DNA of 64,000 bases from Bacteroidota bacterium. GTDB lineage: Bacteria; Bacteroidota; Bacteroidia; AKYH767-A; OLB10. The first letter of the stretch is position 1. Every line of letters starts with the position of its first letter. Shown here in pieces: positions 27,092-35,458 of the stretch. The DNA lies in NCBI GenBank assembly GCA_016717325.1, contig JADKFV010000028.1, forward strand, positions 1 through 64,000, given 5' to 3'. The notes beneath the pieces were generated by a model. It ran no database searches, was not told the DNA's origin, and saw only the letters and a list, made by a program, of their open reading frames with translations. The position numbers and the translations under genes are program-made.

Positions 27092-27512
27092 TCCATGCGA
27101 ATACGTTTTTTTACTTTGTGATGATAGCGCCCTTGCAATCCTACAAAATCGAGCATGGCATGTATCTGTTTTATATCTTTTACATTTCCCGAAATTTGCG
27201 AAAACAATTTGAGATTTTTATCGGCAGGCAGGTAGTTGTAAAAATCGGGCTTCTCTATTATCGCCCCTATTTGTTTCAATATTTGCGAAGGATTTCTATT
27301 AAATGGCAGACCGAAAATATTTACTTCTCCTTTTGTAGGAAAAATCAAACCCAACATCATTCGCAATGTGGTACTTTTGCCCGCACCGTTGGGTCCAAGA
27401 AATCCATATACATCACCTTCCTGAACCGTGAGACTTATTTCATCTACAGCGTTAAAATTTCCAAAACTTTTGCTGATGTTTTTAGCGATACTATTTCGTT
27501 TTCTGTTCTCAA
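27088..27512 (-). CDS. ABC transporter ATPase, N-terminal fragment (Walker A), itself frameshifted
   Basis: From a TTG at 27512 the frame reads Arg-Thr-Glu-Asn-Glu-Ile-Val-Ser-Leu-Lys. After adding one A in the run at 27479-27483 it continues Asn-Ile-Ser-Lys-Ser-Phe-Gly-Asn-Phe-Asn-Ala-Val and the Walker A motif Gly-Pro-Asn-Gly-Ala-Gly-Lys-Ser-Thr-Thr. It ends wrongly in Arg-Ile-Arg-Met-Glu-stop at the second indel. No ATG is available in frame before the TTG; an upstream TGA closes that frame. Two single-base losses in one gene of about 920 bases fit the window-wide homopolymer pattern. Confidence 0.82.
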
Positions 27513-27926
27513 AATTCGATACTTAATTTGGCGGTGTAAATGAATTCATTTTTATTGATTGCATACAAACTTTTTCTTCAAAGTAATAAAGCAATCTTTA
27601 CAATAATTGTGATTAACCTTTTAAAAAGATAGGTAGATTTTATTTTCTTGTTTTATCAACATTCCTGTTTTCTTAATGCAACTTGATCCCTTATTTGTAT
27701 TCATTCGTCTAACACATTTATTATAAACCATCAAAGAATTCTTTGTGCAACTTCATTCCTCCTTTGTGTTCCTTTGTGTAACATATTATAATAACATGCC
27801 ACATAAATTAAGTTCAAAAAATCGCCTGATACACTTTTAAATAAATTTAAAATAATTTGTTCATCATACAACACTCCAAACATCGAAAAGTTATTGCTTT
27901 ATTTGCGAATAAACTGAAAGCAAACG
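27513..27926. other. 414-base AT-rich intergenic region
   Basis: This is the divergent spacer between the ABC operon and queE. Degenerate CTTTGTG repeats occur around 27744-27780. I see no gene, hairpin terminator or strong promoter match; the promoters of both neighbours must lie here. Confidence 0.5.
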
Positions 27927-28524
27927 ATGAATAATTATGCGGTGATGGAACACTTTTATACCGTGCAAGGCGAAGGCAGCAATACCGGCAAGGCAGCTTA
28001 TTTTGTAAGGCTGGGCGGTTGCGATGTAGGATGTGTGTGGTGTGATGTTAAAGAATCGTGGAACGCAGCCGACCACCCGCAATATACAACCCCACAAATA
28101 ACAGAGTGGATAACAAGTGCCGGAGCACACAATGCAGTTATAACCGGAGGCGAGCCCTGTATGTATAATCTTGATGAACTTACTGCTACTTTAAAAAACC
28201 AGCGTATACAAACATGGTTAGAAACTTCAGGGGCACATCCTGTAACAGGCCAATGGGACTGGATTTGTGTATCGCCAAAAAAATTTAAAGCACCCCTACC
28301 CCAATCGCTATCGAAAGCCGATGAACTTAAAGTTATTATTTTTAACAATAGCGACTTTGAATGGGCTGAACAACATGCAACAAGTAAACCCAAATTGTAA
28401 ATTATTTTTACAGCCCGAATACAGCAAGATTGATAAAATGTTGCCATCGATAATCGAATATGTGAAAGGCAATCCCAAGTGGACTATTTCGTTACAAACC
28501 CACAAGTACATGCAAATACCTTAA
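27927..28524 (+). CDS. queE: 7-carboxy-7-deazaguanine synthase (radical SAM), one frameshift
   Basis: QueE makes 7-carboxy-7-deazaguanine for queuosine tRNA modification. The Q-G-E-G motif at residues 14-17 and the radical-SAM cluster Cys32-x3-Cys36-x2-Cys39 (the CX3CX2C spacing used by this family) are present, as are Thr-Gly-Gly-Glu-Pro and Leu-Glu-Thr-Ser-Gly. The first frame stops at 28400 after Ala-Thr-Ser-Lys-Pro-Lys-Leu. Dropping one base near 28379-28380 gives His-Ala-Gln-Val-Asn-Pro-Asn-Cys, then the family end Leu-Phe-Leu-Gln-Pro-Glu-Tyr-Ser and Ser-Leu-Gln-Thr-His-Lys. The total is 198 residues, normal for the Bacteroidota type. A PorE-like gene starts four bases after the stop, so they are probably co-transcribed. 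Confidence 0.9.
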
Positions 28525-28528
28525 TAGA

Positions 28529-29215
28529 ATGAAACACTTACTACGAATACAGTTATGGTTGCTGATAATGTTCGGCTATTCGTGCCATGCGCAACAGGCA
28601 GGATACACTTCGCAATCGAAAGGGGCTATAAAAAGCTATGAAGCCGCCACCAAAATGTATGATGGGCGGCAAAACGATATGGCGCTTAAAGAACTGGAAA
28701 CTGCAATCAAGCGCGACAGCATGTTTATTGAAGCCTATATGTTGCGAGCGGCTATTTATGCCGACATGGAGCAATACGATAATGCTTCTTTGGCATTAAG
28801 AAAAGCTGTTGAAATTCATCCCACTTTCTTCCCAAATAATTTTTACTCGCTTGGGCGATTTCAAATGATGCTTTCGCAATATGATGCAGCGAAAAAATAT
28901 TTCGGACAGTTTGTGCAGATGAAAGAAATTGGACGCGACCTAAAAGACGAATCGTTATTTTTTATAAAGTGCTGCGATTTTGCTGTCGATGCTATGCAAC
29001 ATCCTGTACCTTTTGAACCAAAGAATATGGGTGGAGTTATCAACACTTCGGCAAACGAATATTACCCAACAATGTCGATTGACGGCAAATTATTTTTGTT
29101 TACCCGCAGCGATAATAAATTGCAGGGAAAACTGAGTCAGGAAGATTTTTACATAAGCGAAAAAAAAGGCGATAGCTGGCAAATGGCTGTGGAAGCAGGT
29201 TCTCCTCAACACTGA
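28529..29215 (+). CDS. PorE-like envelope protein, N-terminal fragment (signal peptide, TPR, start of propeller)
   Basis: A signal peptide (or possible lipobox, Phe-Gly-Tyr-Ser-Cys) is followed by three TPR-like units (about residues 30-150: Ala-Leu-Lys-Glu-Leu-Glu-Thr-Ala and Tyr-Asp-Asn-Ala-Ser-Leu-Ala-Leu) and the first PD40 blade (Glu-Tyr-Tyr-Pro-Thr-Met-Ser-Ile-Asp-Gly). The frame ends at 29215; the propeller resumes in another frame after Leu-Asn-Thr-Asp-Gln-Asn-Glu-Gly-Ala. Removing one T at 29200-29201 joins them to give about 642 residues. The whole architecture is TPR, propeller, carboxypeptidase-regulatory-like domain and OmpA C-domain, the layout described for the T9SS component PorE. 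Confidence 0.87.
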   Translation: MKHLLRIQLWLLIMFGYSCHAQQAGYTSQSKGAIKSYEAATKMYDGRQNDMALKELETAIKRDSMFIEAYMLRAAIYADMEQYDNASLALRKAVEIHPTFFPNNFYSLGRFQMMLSQYDAAKKYFGQFVQMKEIGRDLKDESLFFIKCCDFAVDAMQHPVPFEPKNMGGVINTSANEYYPTMSIDGKLFLFTRSDNKLQGKLSQEDFYISEKKGDSWQMAVEAGSPQH

Positions 29216-29237
29216 TCAAAACGAAGGCGCAGCTTCC

Positions 29238-30458
29238 ATGAGTGCCGATGGCAAAATTTTATTCTTTACAGCATGCGACCGGCCCGATGGTAAAGGGCGT
29301 TGCGATATTTATTTCGCCCGCAAAACCTTAAACAGTTGGAGTACTCCCCGTAACATTGGCGAACCAATAAATACCTCCGCATGGGAAACACAACCTTCGT
29401 TTTCGGCCGATGGAAAATCGCTTTATTTTATTCGTGGTGTTTTTGATAGTAATGGAAAAAGGCAACAAGACATTTATGTTTCAACCCTTGGAGATGACGG
29501 GAAATTTCAACAACCAACAAAACTCAGCAATGTAATTAACACTGATAAAAGTGAAGAATCCGTTTTTATTCATCCCGATAATCGCACATTATATTTCTCT
29601 TCGAATGGGCATATAGGAATGGGCGGTCTTGATATTTACATGTCGAAAAAAAATGATGATGGCACATGGCAAACTCCTGTAAACTTGGGTTATCCCATCA
29701 ACACATCGAAAGATGAAAACAGTCTTATGGTAAGCCCCGATGGCATGTTGGGCTACTTTGCATCGGACCGCGTAGGTGGTGCCGGAGGACTTGATATGTA
29801 TGAGTTTCCTTTGCCTGCCGCTGTTAAGCCTTTGCAATTAACTTATGTAAAATGCAACATCACCGATGCAGAAACAAAATTGCCTTTACCCGCACGTTAC
29901 GAAATAGTAAATGCTGCAAACGGAAAAATTGTAAAGTGGGCCAATGCCGATAAAACGGATGGCAGTTTTCTTACACCTTTATCATCGGGGGTAAATTATT
30001 CGCTCAATATTACTCACCCGGGATATTTATTTTATTCCGATAGTTTTGAATGTGCTGCAAATGCAAACTACGAACATCCATATATTTTGAAGGTAGAATT
30101 ACAACCCCTTAAAACAGGGGCAAGCATTGTTTTGAAAAATGTTTTTTTCGATACCGACAAAGCCGAATTGAAAACAGAATCGCACTATGAGTTGCAAAAA
30201 TTAATTACCCTATTGAAAGAAAACGCTGCACTCAAGATTGAAGTAAGTGGCCACACCGACAATACCGGAAAAAAAGAAAGCAATATGGCACTATCGCAAA
30301 ACCGTGCGAAATCTGTAATGGATTATTTAACACAAAACGGAATTGATGACGCACGTTTAACAGCTAAAGGTTACGGTGACACAACACCCTGTGCCGATAA
30401 TGCCACAGATGCAGGCAAAGCGCTTAATAGAAGAACGGAGATTAAGATTGTGAAGTGA
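29238..30458 (+). CDS. PorE-like envelope protein, C-terminal fragment (propeller, CRD, OmpA domain)
   Basis: Four PD40 blades (for example Phe-Ser-Ala-Asp-Gly-Lys-Ser-Leu-Tyr-Phe and His-Pro-Asp-Asn-Arg-Thr-Leu-Tyr-Phe-Ser) are followed by a carboxypeptidase-regulatory-like domain (about residues 195-290) and an OmpA-type peptidoglycan-binding domain with Phe-Phe-Asp-Thr-Asp-Lys-Ala-Glu, Ser-Gly-His-Thr-Asp-Asn-Thr-Gly and Leu-Asn-Arg-Arg-Thr-Glu. The OmpA Asp and Arg needed to hold diaminopimelate are present. It should be a periplasmic outer-membrane-linked anchor. A second, longer homologue with the same domain order lies at 54604-56562, about 24 kb away. Confidence 0.9.
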   Translation: MSADGKILFFTACDRPDGKGRCDIYFARKTLNSWSTPRNIGEPINTSAWETQPSFSADGKSLYFIRGVFDSNGKRQQDIYVSTLGDDGKFQQPTKLSNVINTDKSEESVFIHPDNRTLYFSSNGHIGMGGLDIYMSKKNDDGTWQTPVNLGYPINTSKDENSLMVSPDGMLGYFASDRVGGAGGLDMYEFPLPAAVKPLQLTYVKCNITDAETKLPLPARYEIVNAANGKIVKWANADKTDGSFLTPLSSGVNYSLNITHPGYLFYSDSFECAANANYEHPYILKVELQPLKTGASIVLKNVFFDTDKAELKTESHYELQKLITLLKENAALKIEVSGHTDNTGKKESNMALSQNRAKSVMDYLTQNGIDDARLTAKGYGDTTPCADNATDAGKALNRRTEIKIVK

Positions 30459-30460
30459 GG

Positions 30461-30569
30461 TTTTGGGTATTGGGTAGTTTGGTATTGGGTATTGGGTAGT
30501 TTAGTATTTGGTAATGAGTTTTTTAGTATTGGGTATTGAGTATTGGGTAATGAGTATCTTAATATTGGG
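30461..30569. repeat. GTATTGGGTA-type low-complexity repeat
   Basis: About nine imperfect copies of a G/T-rich 9-10 base unit (GTATTGGGTA, GGTATTGGGTATTGAG) begin one base after the PorE-like stop codon. The tract is non-coding and G-run rich on the plus strand. Confidence 0.75.
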
Positions 30570-30656
30570 ACTTGCTATTATAGTAAAGAGGAGTTTACAC
30601 TCGGGTATTGAATATTGTATTGGATTCGAAATTAGGAATTTTGGATTCCTTTTTGA

Positions 30657-30744
30657 CTTTTGACTTAATCCCTTTTAACTTTTGACTTAATCCCTTTTAA
30701 CTTTTGATTTAACCCCTTTTGACTTTTGAATTAATCCCTTTTGA
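30657..30744. repeat. Four tandem copies of a 22-base unit
   Basis: Units start at 30657, 30679, 30701 and 30723. The first two are identical (CTTTTGACTTAATCCCTTTTAA); the others differ at two to four positions. The array ends at the stop codon of the next, minus-strand gene. Confidence 0.8.
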
Positions 30745-30745
30745 A

Positions 30746-31252
30746 TTAATTCTTTAGTTTGATAAAGGTTTCTTCACTTTTGTTTTGCGAGTAGCTATCG
30801 GTTTTCATAACTACCATTGCATTGTTATTTGTATGGCGCATTTCCAACAATTTAATATCTGTTTCATTTTTAAACTCAAACAAAATTTTATTATTGTTTC
30901 CATGTACCATTTGGTAGTTGGTAATGTTTGAAGTTTGGTTGCGATAGTCGATACATTGCATTAAAAAATTGCGTCTTTTAAAGTTTATCTTATATTTAGT
31001 TGTTAGGTTTGTATCACCATTTTCAGTTAAGGTAAACACCATTCCATTCAGAACATCATTTTTGTCTTTCGAAAACTGGGCATAAACACGTCCATCATCA
31101 GAAAGGTGCATCCAGGTTCCCTGCAACCATGCAATATTATCGGCAGCAATTTGGGTGTGAGTAAAATCATCGCGCCTTAAAGTTGCAGCAATCGACATTA
31201 TTCCCAATACTACAATATTGATAAATAACTTATTGGTAAATTTAAATCCCAT
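30746..31252 (-). CDS. Exported hypothetical protein with a DUF6265-like WLxGxW motif
   Basis: The 168 residues start with a signal-anchor-like hydrophobic stretch (Phe-Ile-Asn-Ile-Val-Val-Leu-Gly-Ile-Met). The mature part opens with Ile-Ala-Trp-Leu-Gln-Gly-Thr-Trp and continues with alternating strands (Leu-Asn-Gly-Met-Val-Phe-Thr-Leu, Gly-Asp-Thr), the pattern of small lipocalin-like domains such as DUF6265. That assignment is by resemblance only. It is probably periplasmic. Its 3' end abuts a 22-base tandem repeat array. Confidence 0.7.
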   Translation of the reverse strand: MGFKFTNKLFINIVVLGIMSIAATLRRDDFTHTQIAADNIAWLQGTWMHLSDDGRVYAQFSKDKNDVLNGMVFTLTENGDTNLTTKYKINFKRRNFLMQCIDYRNQTSNITNYQMVHGNNNKILFEFKNETDIKLLEMRHTNNNAMVVMKTDSYSQNKSEETFIKLKN

Positions 31253-31523
31253 TCTTCAGTTTTGAGTGCTAATCTTGAATGGTGAAAATACGTAATGTTA
31301 ACAGCTTCAAAGTTTTACACAACATGTTGGTTACTAACATCTTAGTGTTTATATAGGGTAAACAAGTGAAATTACCACGTAAAGTTATAGAAAAATATAG
31401 GCAGAATGCTTGAATTATTACGGTAAGTGTTCGAAAAATGCAAATGTGTAATTAACAATGGATGTTACAGTTATCAACAAATTAGTTTTGAAATTCTTAA
31501 TAATGTTGAAAAGATTTAGTCCT

Positions 31524-32272
31524 CTATTTTTCGTCATCAAAATTTGTAAAATTCAAGCTTGATCCATTCCAAACAGCATAGTTACTTTGATGCATCCATT
31601 CGCCAAGGTTTATGTAGCGGGCTTTTCCATCAATCATCATGTCTATTTTCAAATGGCGGTGACCGAAAATAAAAAAATCTATTTGCTCCTTTTTTAATGT
31701 TGATTTACAAAATTGCACCAGCATTTCTTTCTCATCACCAAGATAAATCTCATCGTTACTGCCTGTCATCGAGCGGCTTTTACGGCTACTTAGATTTGCA
31801 AGCCAATATCCAAAATTGGGATGAAAACGAGCAAACAACCATTGAGAAATGCGCGAAGCGAAAACACTTTTTATAAATTTATAACCGGTATCGCCCGGGC
31901 CAAGTCCATCGCCATGACCTATAAAAAATTTTTTACCATCTAAATTAAGTACAACCGGTTCGCGATATATTTTGCAATTTATTTCTCGTGGCAAATAATC
32001 GAAAACCCACATATCGTGATTGCCTGTAAAGTAATGTATTTGTATTCCACTGTCACTTAGCTCGGCAAGCTTACCCAACAGCCGCACATAACCTTTAGGC
32101 ACAGCATGTTTATACTCGAACCAAAATCGAACACATCGCCAAGCAAATAAAGTTGGTCGCAGTCGGCTTTAATCATGTCGAGCCAGCGGACTATTTTTTT
32201 TTCGCGCTCAAGGCTCGATTCGTGATTGGGTACACCAAGATGGAAATCGGAAATGAAATATATTTTTTTCAA
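31524..32272 (-). CDS. lpxH: LpxH-like UDP-2,3-diacylglucosamine diphosphatase, one frameshift
   Basis: This calcineurin-like phosphoesterase has every metal motif: Ser-Asp-Phe-His-Leu-Gly at the N-terminus, Leu-Leu-Gly-Asp-Val-Phe-Asp-Phe, Gly-Asn-His-Asp, Gly-His-Gly-Asp and Gly-His-Arg-His near the C-terminus. These fit LpxH, which removes UMP from UDP-2,3-diacylglucosamine in lipid A synthesis, on the cytoplasmic side of the inner membrane. The frame from the ATG at 32272 shifts after Val-Phe-Asp-Phe. Adding one base in the A4 run (32123-32126, plus strand) gives Asp-Phe-Trp-Phe-Glu-Tyr-Lys-His-Ala and the rest, 249 residues in all, a normal length. Another phosphoesterase of the family cannot be fully excluded. 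Confidence 0.87.
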
Positions 32273-32290
32273 AAGATGAAAATAATTTTG

Positions 32291-32683
32291 CTAAAATAAT
32301 TGCGAAAGATACTTGTAAGGTTTTACCAAATGCAAATTAAGTTGAAACCGGATTTTATCGCTGTACTTTTTAGAATTGTTCACTTCATAAAATTGCTCAA
32401 TATCACTCGACCATTTTATAGGGAAATAAATTTCGAAAGCATTTTGTACAACAATAAGCGAAGCTCCGGCATCAAACACCACTTCCTTCGAACCTTCGAA
32501 CGTATTGCCTGCATTGTAATAAGTTCCTGCATCAGCAAACACGCCTATAAACTTCAACTTAGGAATGCGAGCAGATAAATTGAGCGATGTTATCCATTTC
32601 ACCACTGTTGGCAGTTGCGGTGTACATTTTAAAACCTCCTTCGTTTGCAACCATTTGATGCGATGCAATGTTTGAACTGCCAT
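32291..32683 (-). CDS. M1 metallopeptidase, third (C-terminal) fragment
   Basis: The useful part begins at Glu-Trp-Ile-Thr-Ser-Leu-Asn-Leu-Ser-Ala-Arg-Ile-Pro; the earlier residues of this open frame are out-of-frame reading. It is the end of the M1 peptidase gene. One base removed from the T3 run at 32597-32599 joins it to the middle fragment through Asn-Ser-Gly-Glu-Trp. The region reads like beta-strands of an outer-membrane or surface module (Phe-Ala-Asp-Ala-Gly-Thr-Tyr-Tyr) rather than peptidase domain. Confidence 0.75.
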   Translation of the reverse strand: MAVQTLHRIKWLQTKEVLKCTPQLPTVVKWITSLNLSARIPKLKFIGVFADAGTYYNAGNTFEGSKEVVFDAGASLIVVQNAFEIYFPIKWSSDIEQFYEVNNSKKYSDKIRFQLNLHLVKPYKYLSQLF

Positions 32684-33773
32684 ATTCGTTTCGGCCTAAA
32701 AAGAAATACTCGCGCCTGTAATCTAAATAAGTGTTTGTTCCAGTCATATATAAACCCGAAGCATAACCCTGTTGAGAATATTTAGTTCCGTTAGAAGTAA
32801 TGCCGGCAAATACTCGGGCAGTAAATGCTTTGCGCATACCACCATACGACAAATGGTATTGAAAGGCAGCAGTTAGTTTTGGTCGCCAGGTAAAATCACC
32901 GTTCACCATTTCTAAACACGCTTCAAAATCATATGGGTCGAGGGTACGTTTATTATCATAGTTATATTTTATTTGGGGGTAAATTTCATTGGTGCTTTTT
33001 TGCGCTACATTATCGTTACTTACTACAAAATTATTATTACTCCAAACCATGAACGATTGCAAAGTCAATACGTGCCTGTTTACAGATTTTATATTTTTAG
33101 GTTTAAAAATAAAATGCACACCAGGCACCAATGAAGTGTAGCGTGAGGCAAATGTTTTGTCGAACTTTATAAATTTCACCTCATCTTCGCCAAAGTGACG
33201 GGCAGCTAAGTCTATTATAATATCGTCCGTTTTATTGCTATAAATATTCATCGAACCAAAACCAAACCCAGCTAAGGAGCCACTATTAAAACCATACATT
33301 GGCGAAATATGGAAATTGAATTTCTTTGGCCTGCTATCAAAGTTATGAAGGCTTGCACCAAGCATAGTGCCATCCCATAAGTTATACCCTGCAACCGGAT
33401 TCCAATACACTTGCTTCGATAAGCCATCGTCAAGGCCGGTCAAAAAACGGAGTTTGCTTTTAATGCCACGTTTAAAAATGCCCTTAATACTTTTTGCATT
33501 GTTGTACATATTTATATCGGGAATTGCTTCATCGGTGCCAATACCAATTCGGTCGTAATCGCCTGCTTCAACAATGGTTTCGGATTTGCCAGGCCATATC
33601 CATTTATTAGAAACCTGTTTTCCTTTTTTGTAGGTTATAATATTGTAAGGATAACCGGGCAGGTTTTTATTATCAACATATACTGTATACGTTTGGTCGG
33701 GGTTTAGCTTTACTTTTTTTAATTTGAAATCGATATTTACATCCTGCGGGATGTAGCTATCGAAAAACAACAT
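32559..33773 (-). CDS. M1 metallopeptidase, middle fragment
   Basis: It starts where the first fragment is interrupted (Phe-Phe-Asp-Ser-Tyr-Ile-Pro-Gln-Asp) and contains a short Ig-like domain, then a long run of alternating beta-strands (about residues 130-400: Pro-Lys-Lys-Phe-Asn-Phe-His-Ile-Ser-Pro-Met-Tyr-Gly) that resembles a C-terminal barrel-like module found in large Bacteroidota M1 proteins. No catalytic motif is in this part. Both ends are frameshift artefacts; the reconstructed gene has about 1,011 codons. Confidence 0.8.
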   Translation of the reverse strand: MLFFDSYIPQDVNIDFKLKKVKLNPDQTYTVYVDNKNLPGYPYNIITYKKGKQVSNKWIWPGKSETIVEAGDYDRIGIGTDEAIPDINMYNNAKSIKGIFKRGIKSKLRFLTGLDDGLSKQVYWNPVAGYNLWDGTMLGASLHNFDSRPKKFNFHISPMYGFNSGSLAGFGFGSMNIYSNKTDDIIIDLAARHFGEDEVKFIKFDKTFASRYTSLVPGVHFIFKPKNIKSVNRHVLTLQSFMVWSNNNFVVSNDNVAQKSTNEIYPQIKYNYDNKRTLDPYDFEACLEMVNGDFTWRPKLTAAFQYHLSYGGMRKAFTARVFAGITSNGTKYSQQGYASGLYMTGTNTYLDYRREYFFLGRNEYGSSNIASHQMVANEGGFKMYTATANSGEMDNIAQFICSHS

Positions 33774-35326
33774 GCAAGATTTTGGTCCGACATTTTCATA
33801 AAAACATTTTTTAAATCGTTGGGATATGGATGTTTAAATTTCCATGTTTCGAAATAGGTTTGCATACATTTATCAAACATTTCGGTACTTAAATAATTTT
33901 TTAAGTAATCGAAAGCCAGCGCTGTTTTGGTGTACATAATGCTGCCGTAATTTGTAGATGTAAAATCGGGGCTTTTGGTTTCGATGGCCTGCGAAGTTTT
34001 GCGCAATGCCGGAACTTTATAAAAGCCCATACGTACTTGCTTATCGCTCAGTTTATCCACATGCAACCAATGAGAAAATTTCCCTAAGGCACTTAACTCA
34101 TTACGGTTGTCAAATTTTTCAATGGGATACTTCGTATATACATACCGCATTTCGTTAAAGGAATTTATGCCTTCATCCATCCACCCATGATCACGTTCGT
34201 TAGACCCGAGTATACCGTAAAACCAGTTGTGGCCTATTTCGTGTACAATCACCATTTCGAGCAAATGCGCAGTGCGCGATTGACCTATAATAGTCATGTT
34301 GGGATATTCCATTCCACCACCGGCAGCAATTGTGCCATCAACCGCGGTAATTTGATTGTAAGGATAATCGCCATTCCACAGTGAATAATAGTATGCTGCA
34401 TCGTGCATGTACTCTATGCTGTTTTTCCACAGATGGTCTTCGAGTGGCGTAAACATTGCCCACAAAGTCACTTTACGTTTTGTGTTTGGTAATTCCACTT
34501 CACCTTTTAATACATGAAAGCGCTTATCGGCCACCCAACCAAAATCGTGAACGTTGCTTTGTTTGTATTGCAAAACTTTTGTTTCGGTATCGCTAAGTGG
34601 GAATGCCATATCGAATTTATCGAAATTATTGTCGTTCAATTTTTCGAGTCGTTCCAATTCACTTGCTGTTTGCAAATCGCCAGTTGCACCCACAGTATAA
34701 TTTGCCGGCAAGGTTATTTTCACATCGTAGTCGCCAAACTCCGAATAAAATTCTCCTTGAGTTAAATAAGGCATCTGATGCCAGCCAAACTGGTCGAACA
34801 CTGCCGGCTTGGGGTACCACTGTGTAATATAATATGCTTGCCCGTTATGCCCCATGCGCGAAAAAGATGCATCCGCAATTTTTACTCTGAATGGCGTAGT
34901 AATTGTAACTTTTTTGCCCGGTGGCAATGGCTCGTTCAATGTGAGAATCATAATATCAATACTGTCTTTGAGCAAATGGAATTCAGCTTTTTTATTGTCT
35001 ACATAAAAGTCGAGACTATCTATATAACCACGCTGTTCCTCATTAGCGTTATACATTTTAGTAGAACCATCATCAAGTGTCTGCTTAAATAACTGCGTTG
35101 TTTCATCCTTGTAAGCATTTGGCCATAAATGAAAATAAATGGAAGTTAGCGCAAATCTCGAATTATTAGTGTATTCAATAGTTTCGAAGGCATTTAAAAA
35201 ATGATTTTTATCATCGAGGGTAACATCAATTTTATAACTGACGTGTTGTTGAAAGTATTGGCATGATACCGTGCTTACTTTCAAAACAAAAAACAAAATA
35301 AGATGAAGTGTAAATCTATGAAACAT
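33737..35326 (-). CDS. M1-family (aminopeptidase N-like) metallopeptidase, N-terminal catalytic fragment
   Basis: The ATG at 35326 is chosen since it directly starts a signal peptide (Met-Phe-His-Arg-Phe-Thr then hydrophobic core, cleavage after Val-Ser-Cys-Gln or a lipobox Cys); the longer frame to 35398 is less likely. The M1 N-terminal beta domain precedes the zinc site His-Glu-Ile-Gly-His-Asn-Trp with the downstream Glu (Asp-Glu-Gly-Ile-Asn-Ser) and the substrate-binding Gly-Gly-Gly-Met-Glu-Tyr-Pro-Asn motif. Both are intact, so the catalytic domain is complete. It would hydrolyse peptides in the periplasm or outside. The frame breaks near 33763-33773 in a T/A-rich spot and continues in the next fragment. 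Confidence 0.9.
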   Translation of the reverse strand: MFHRFTLHLILFFVLKVSTVSCQYFQQHVSYKIDVTLDDKNHFLNAFETIEYTNNSRFALTSIYFHLWPNAYKDETTQLFKQTLDDGSTKMYNANEEQRGYIDSLDFYVDNKKAEFHLLKDSIDIMILTLNEPLPPGKKVTITTPFRVKIADASFSRMGHNGQAYYITQWYPKPAVFDQFGWHQMPYLTQGEFYSEFGDYDVKITLPANYTVGATGDLQTASELERLEKLNDNNFDKFDMAFPLSDTETKVLQYKQSNVHDFGWVADKRFHVLKGEVELPNTKRKVTLWAMFTPLEDHLWKNSIEYMHDAAYYYSLWNGDYPYNQITAVDGTIAAGGGMEYPNMTIIGQSRTAHLLEMVIVHEIGHNWFYGILGSNERDHGWMDEGINSFNEMRYVYTKYPIEKFDNRNELSALGKFSHWLHVDKLSDKQVRMGFYKVPALRKTSQAIETKSPDFTSTNYGSIMYTKTALAFDYLKNYLSTEMFDKCMQTYFETWKFKHPYPNDLKNVFMKMSDQNLACCFSIATSRRM

Positions 35327-35423
35327 AGTTAAAATAATTAAATAGCAAAGGTGCAAAAAAATGAGACGTTGGTAATGTTGATAAAAAGAATTTGTCAATC
35401 AATAATTTTGATTTCTCATTACC

Positions 35424-35431
35424 TACCTTTG
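35424..35431 (+). promoter_or_regulatory. Candidate -7 promoter element
   Basis: TACCTTTG fits TAnnTTTG and ends 27 bases before the ATG at 35459, supporting that start for the secreted protein. Confidence 0.4.
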
Positions 35432-35458
35432 ACAAAGCATAATAAATCTATTCTATCA

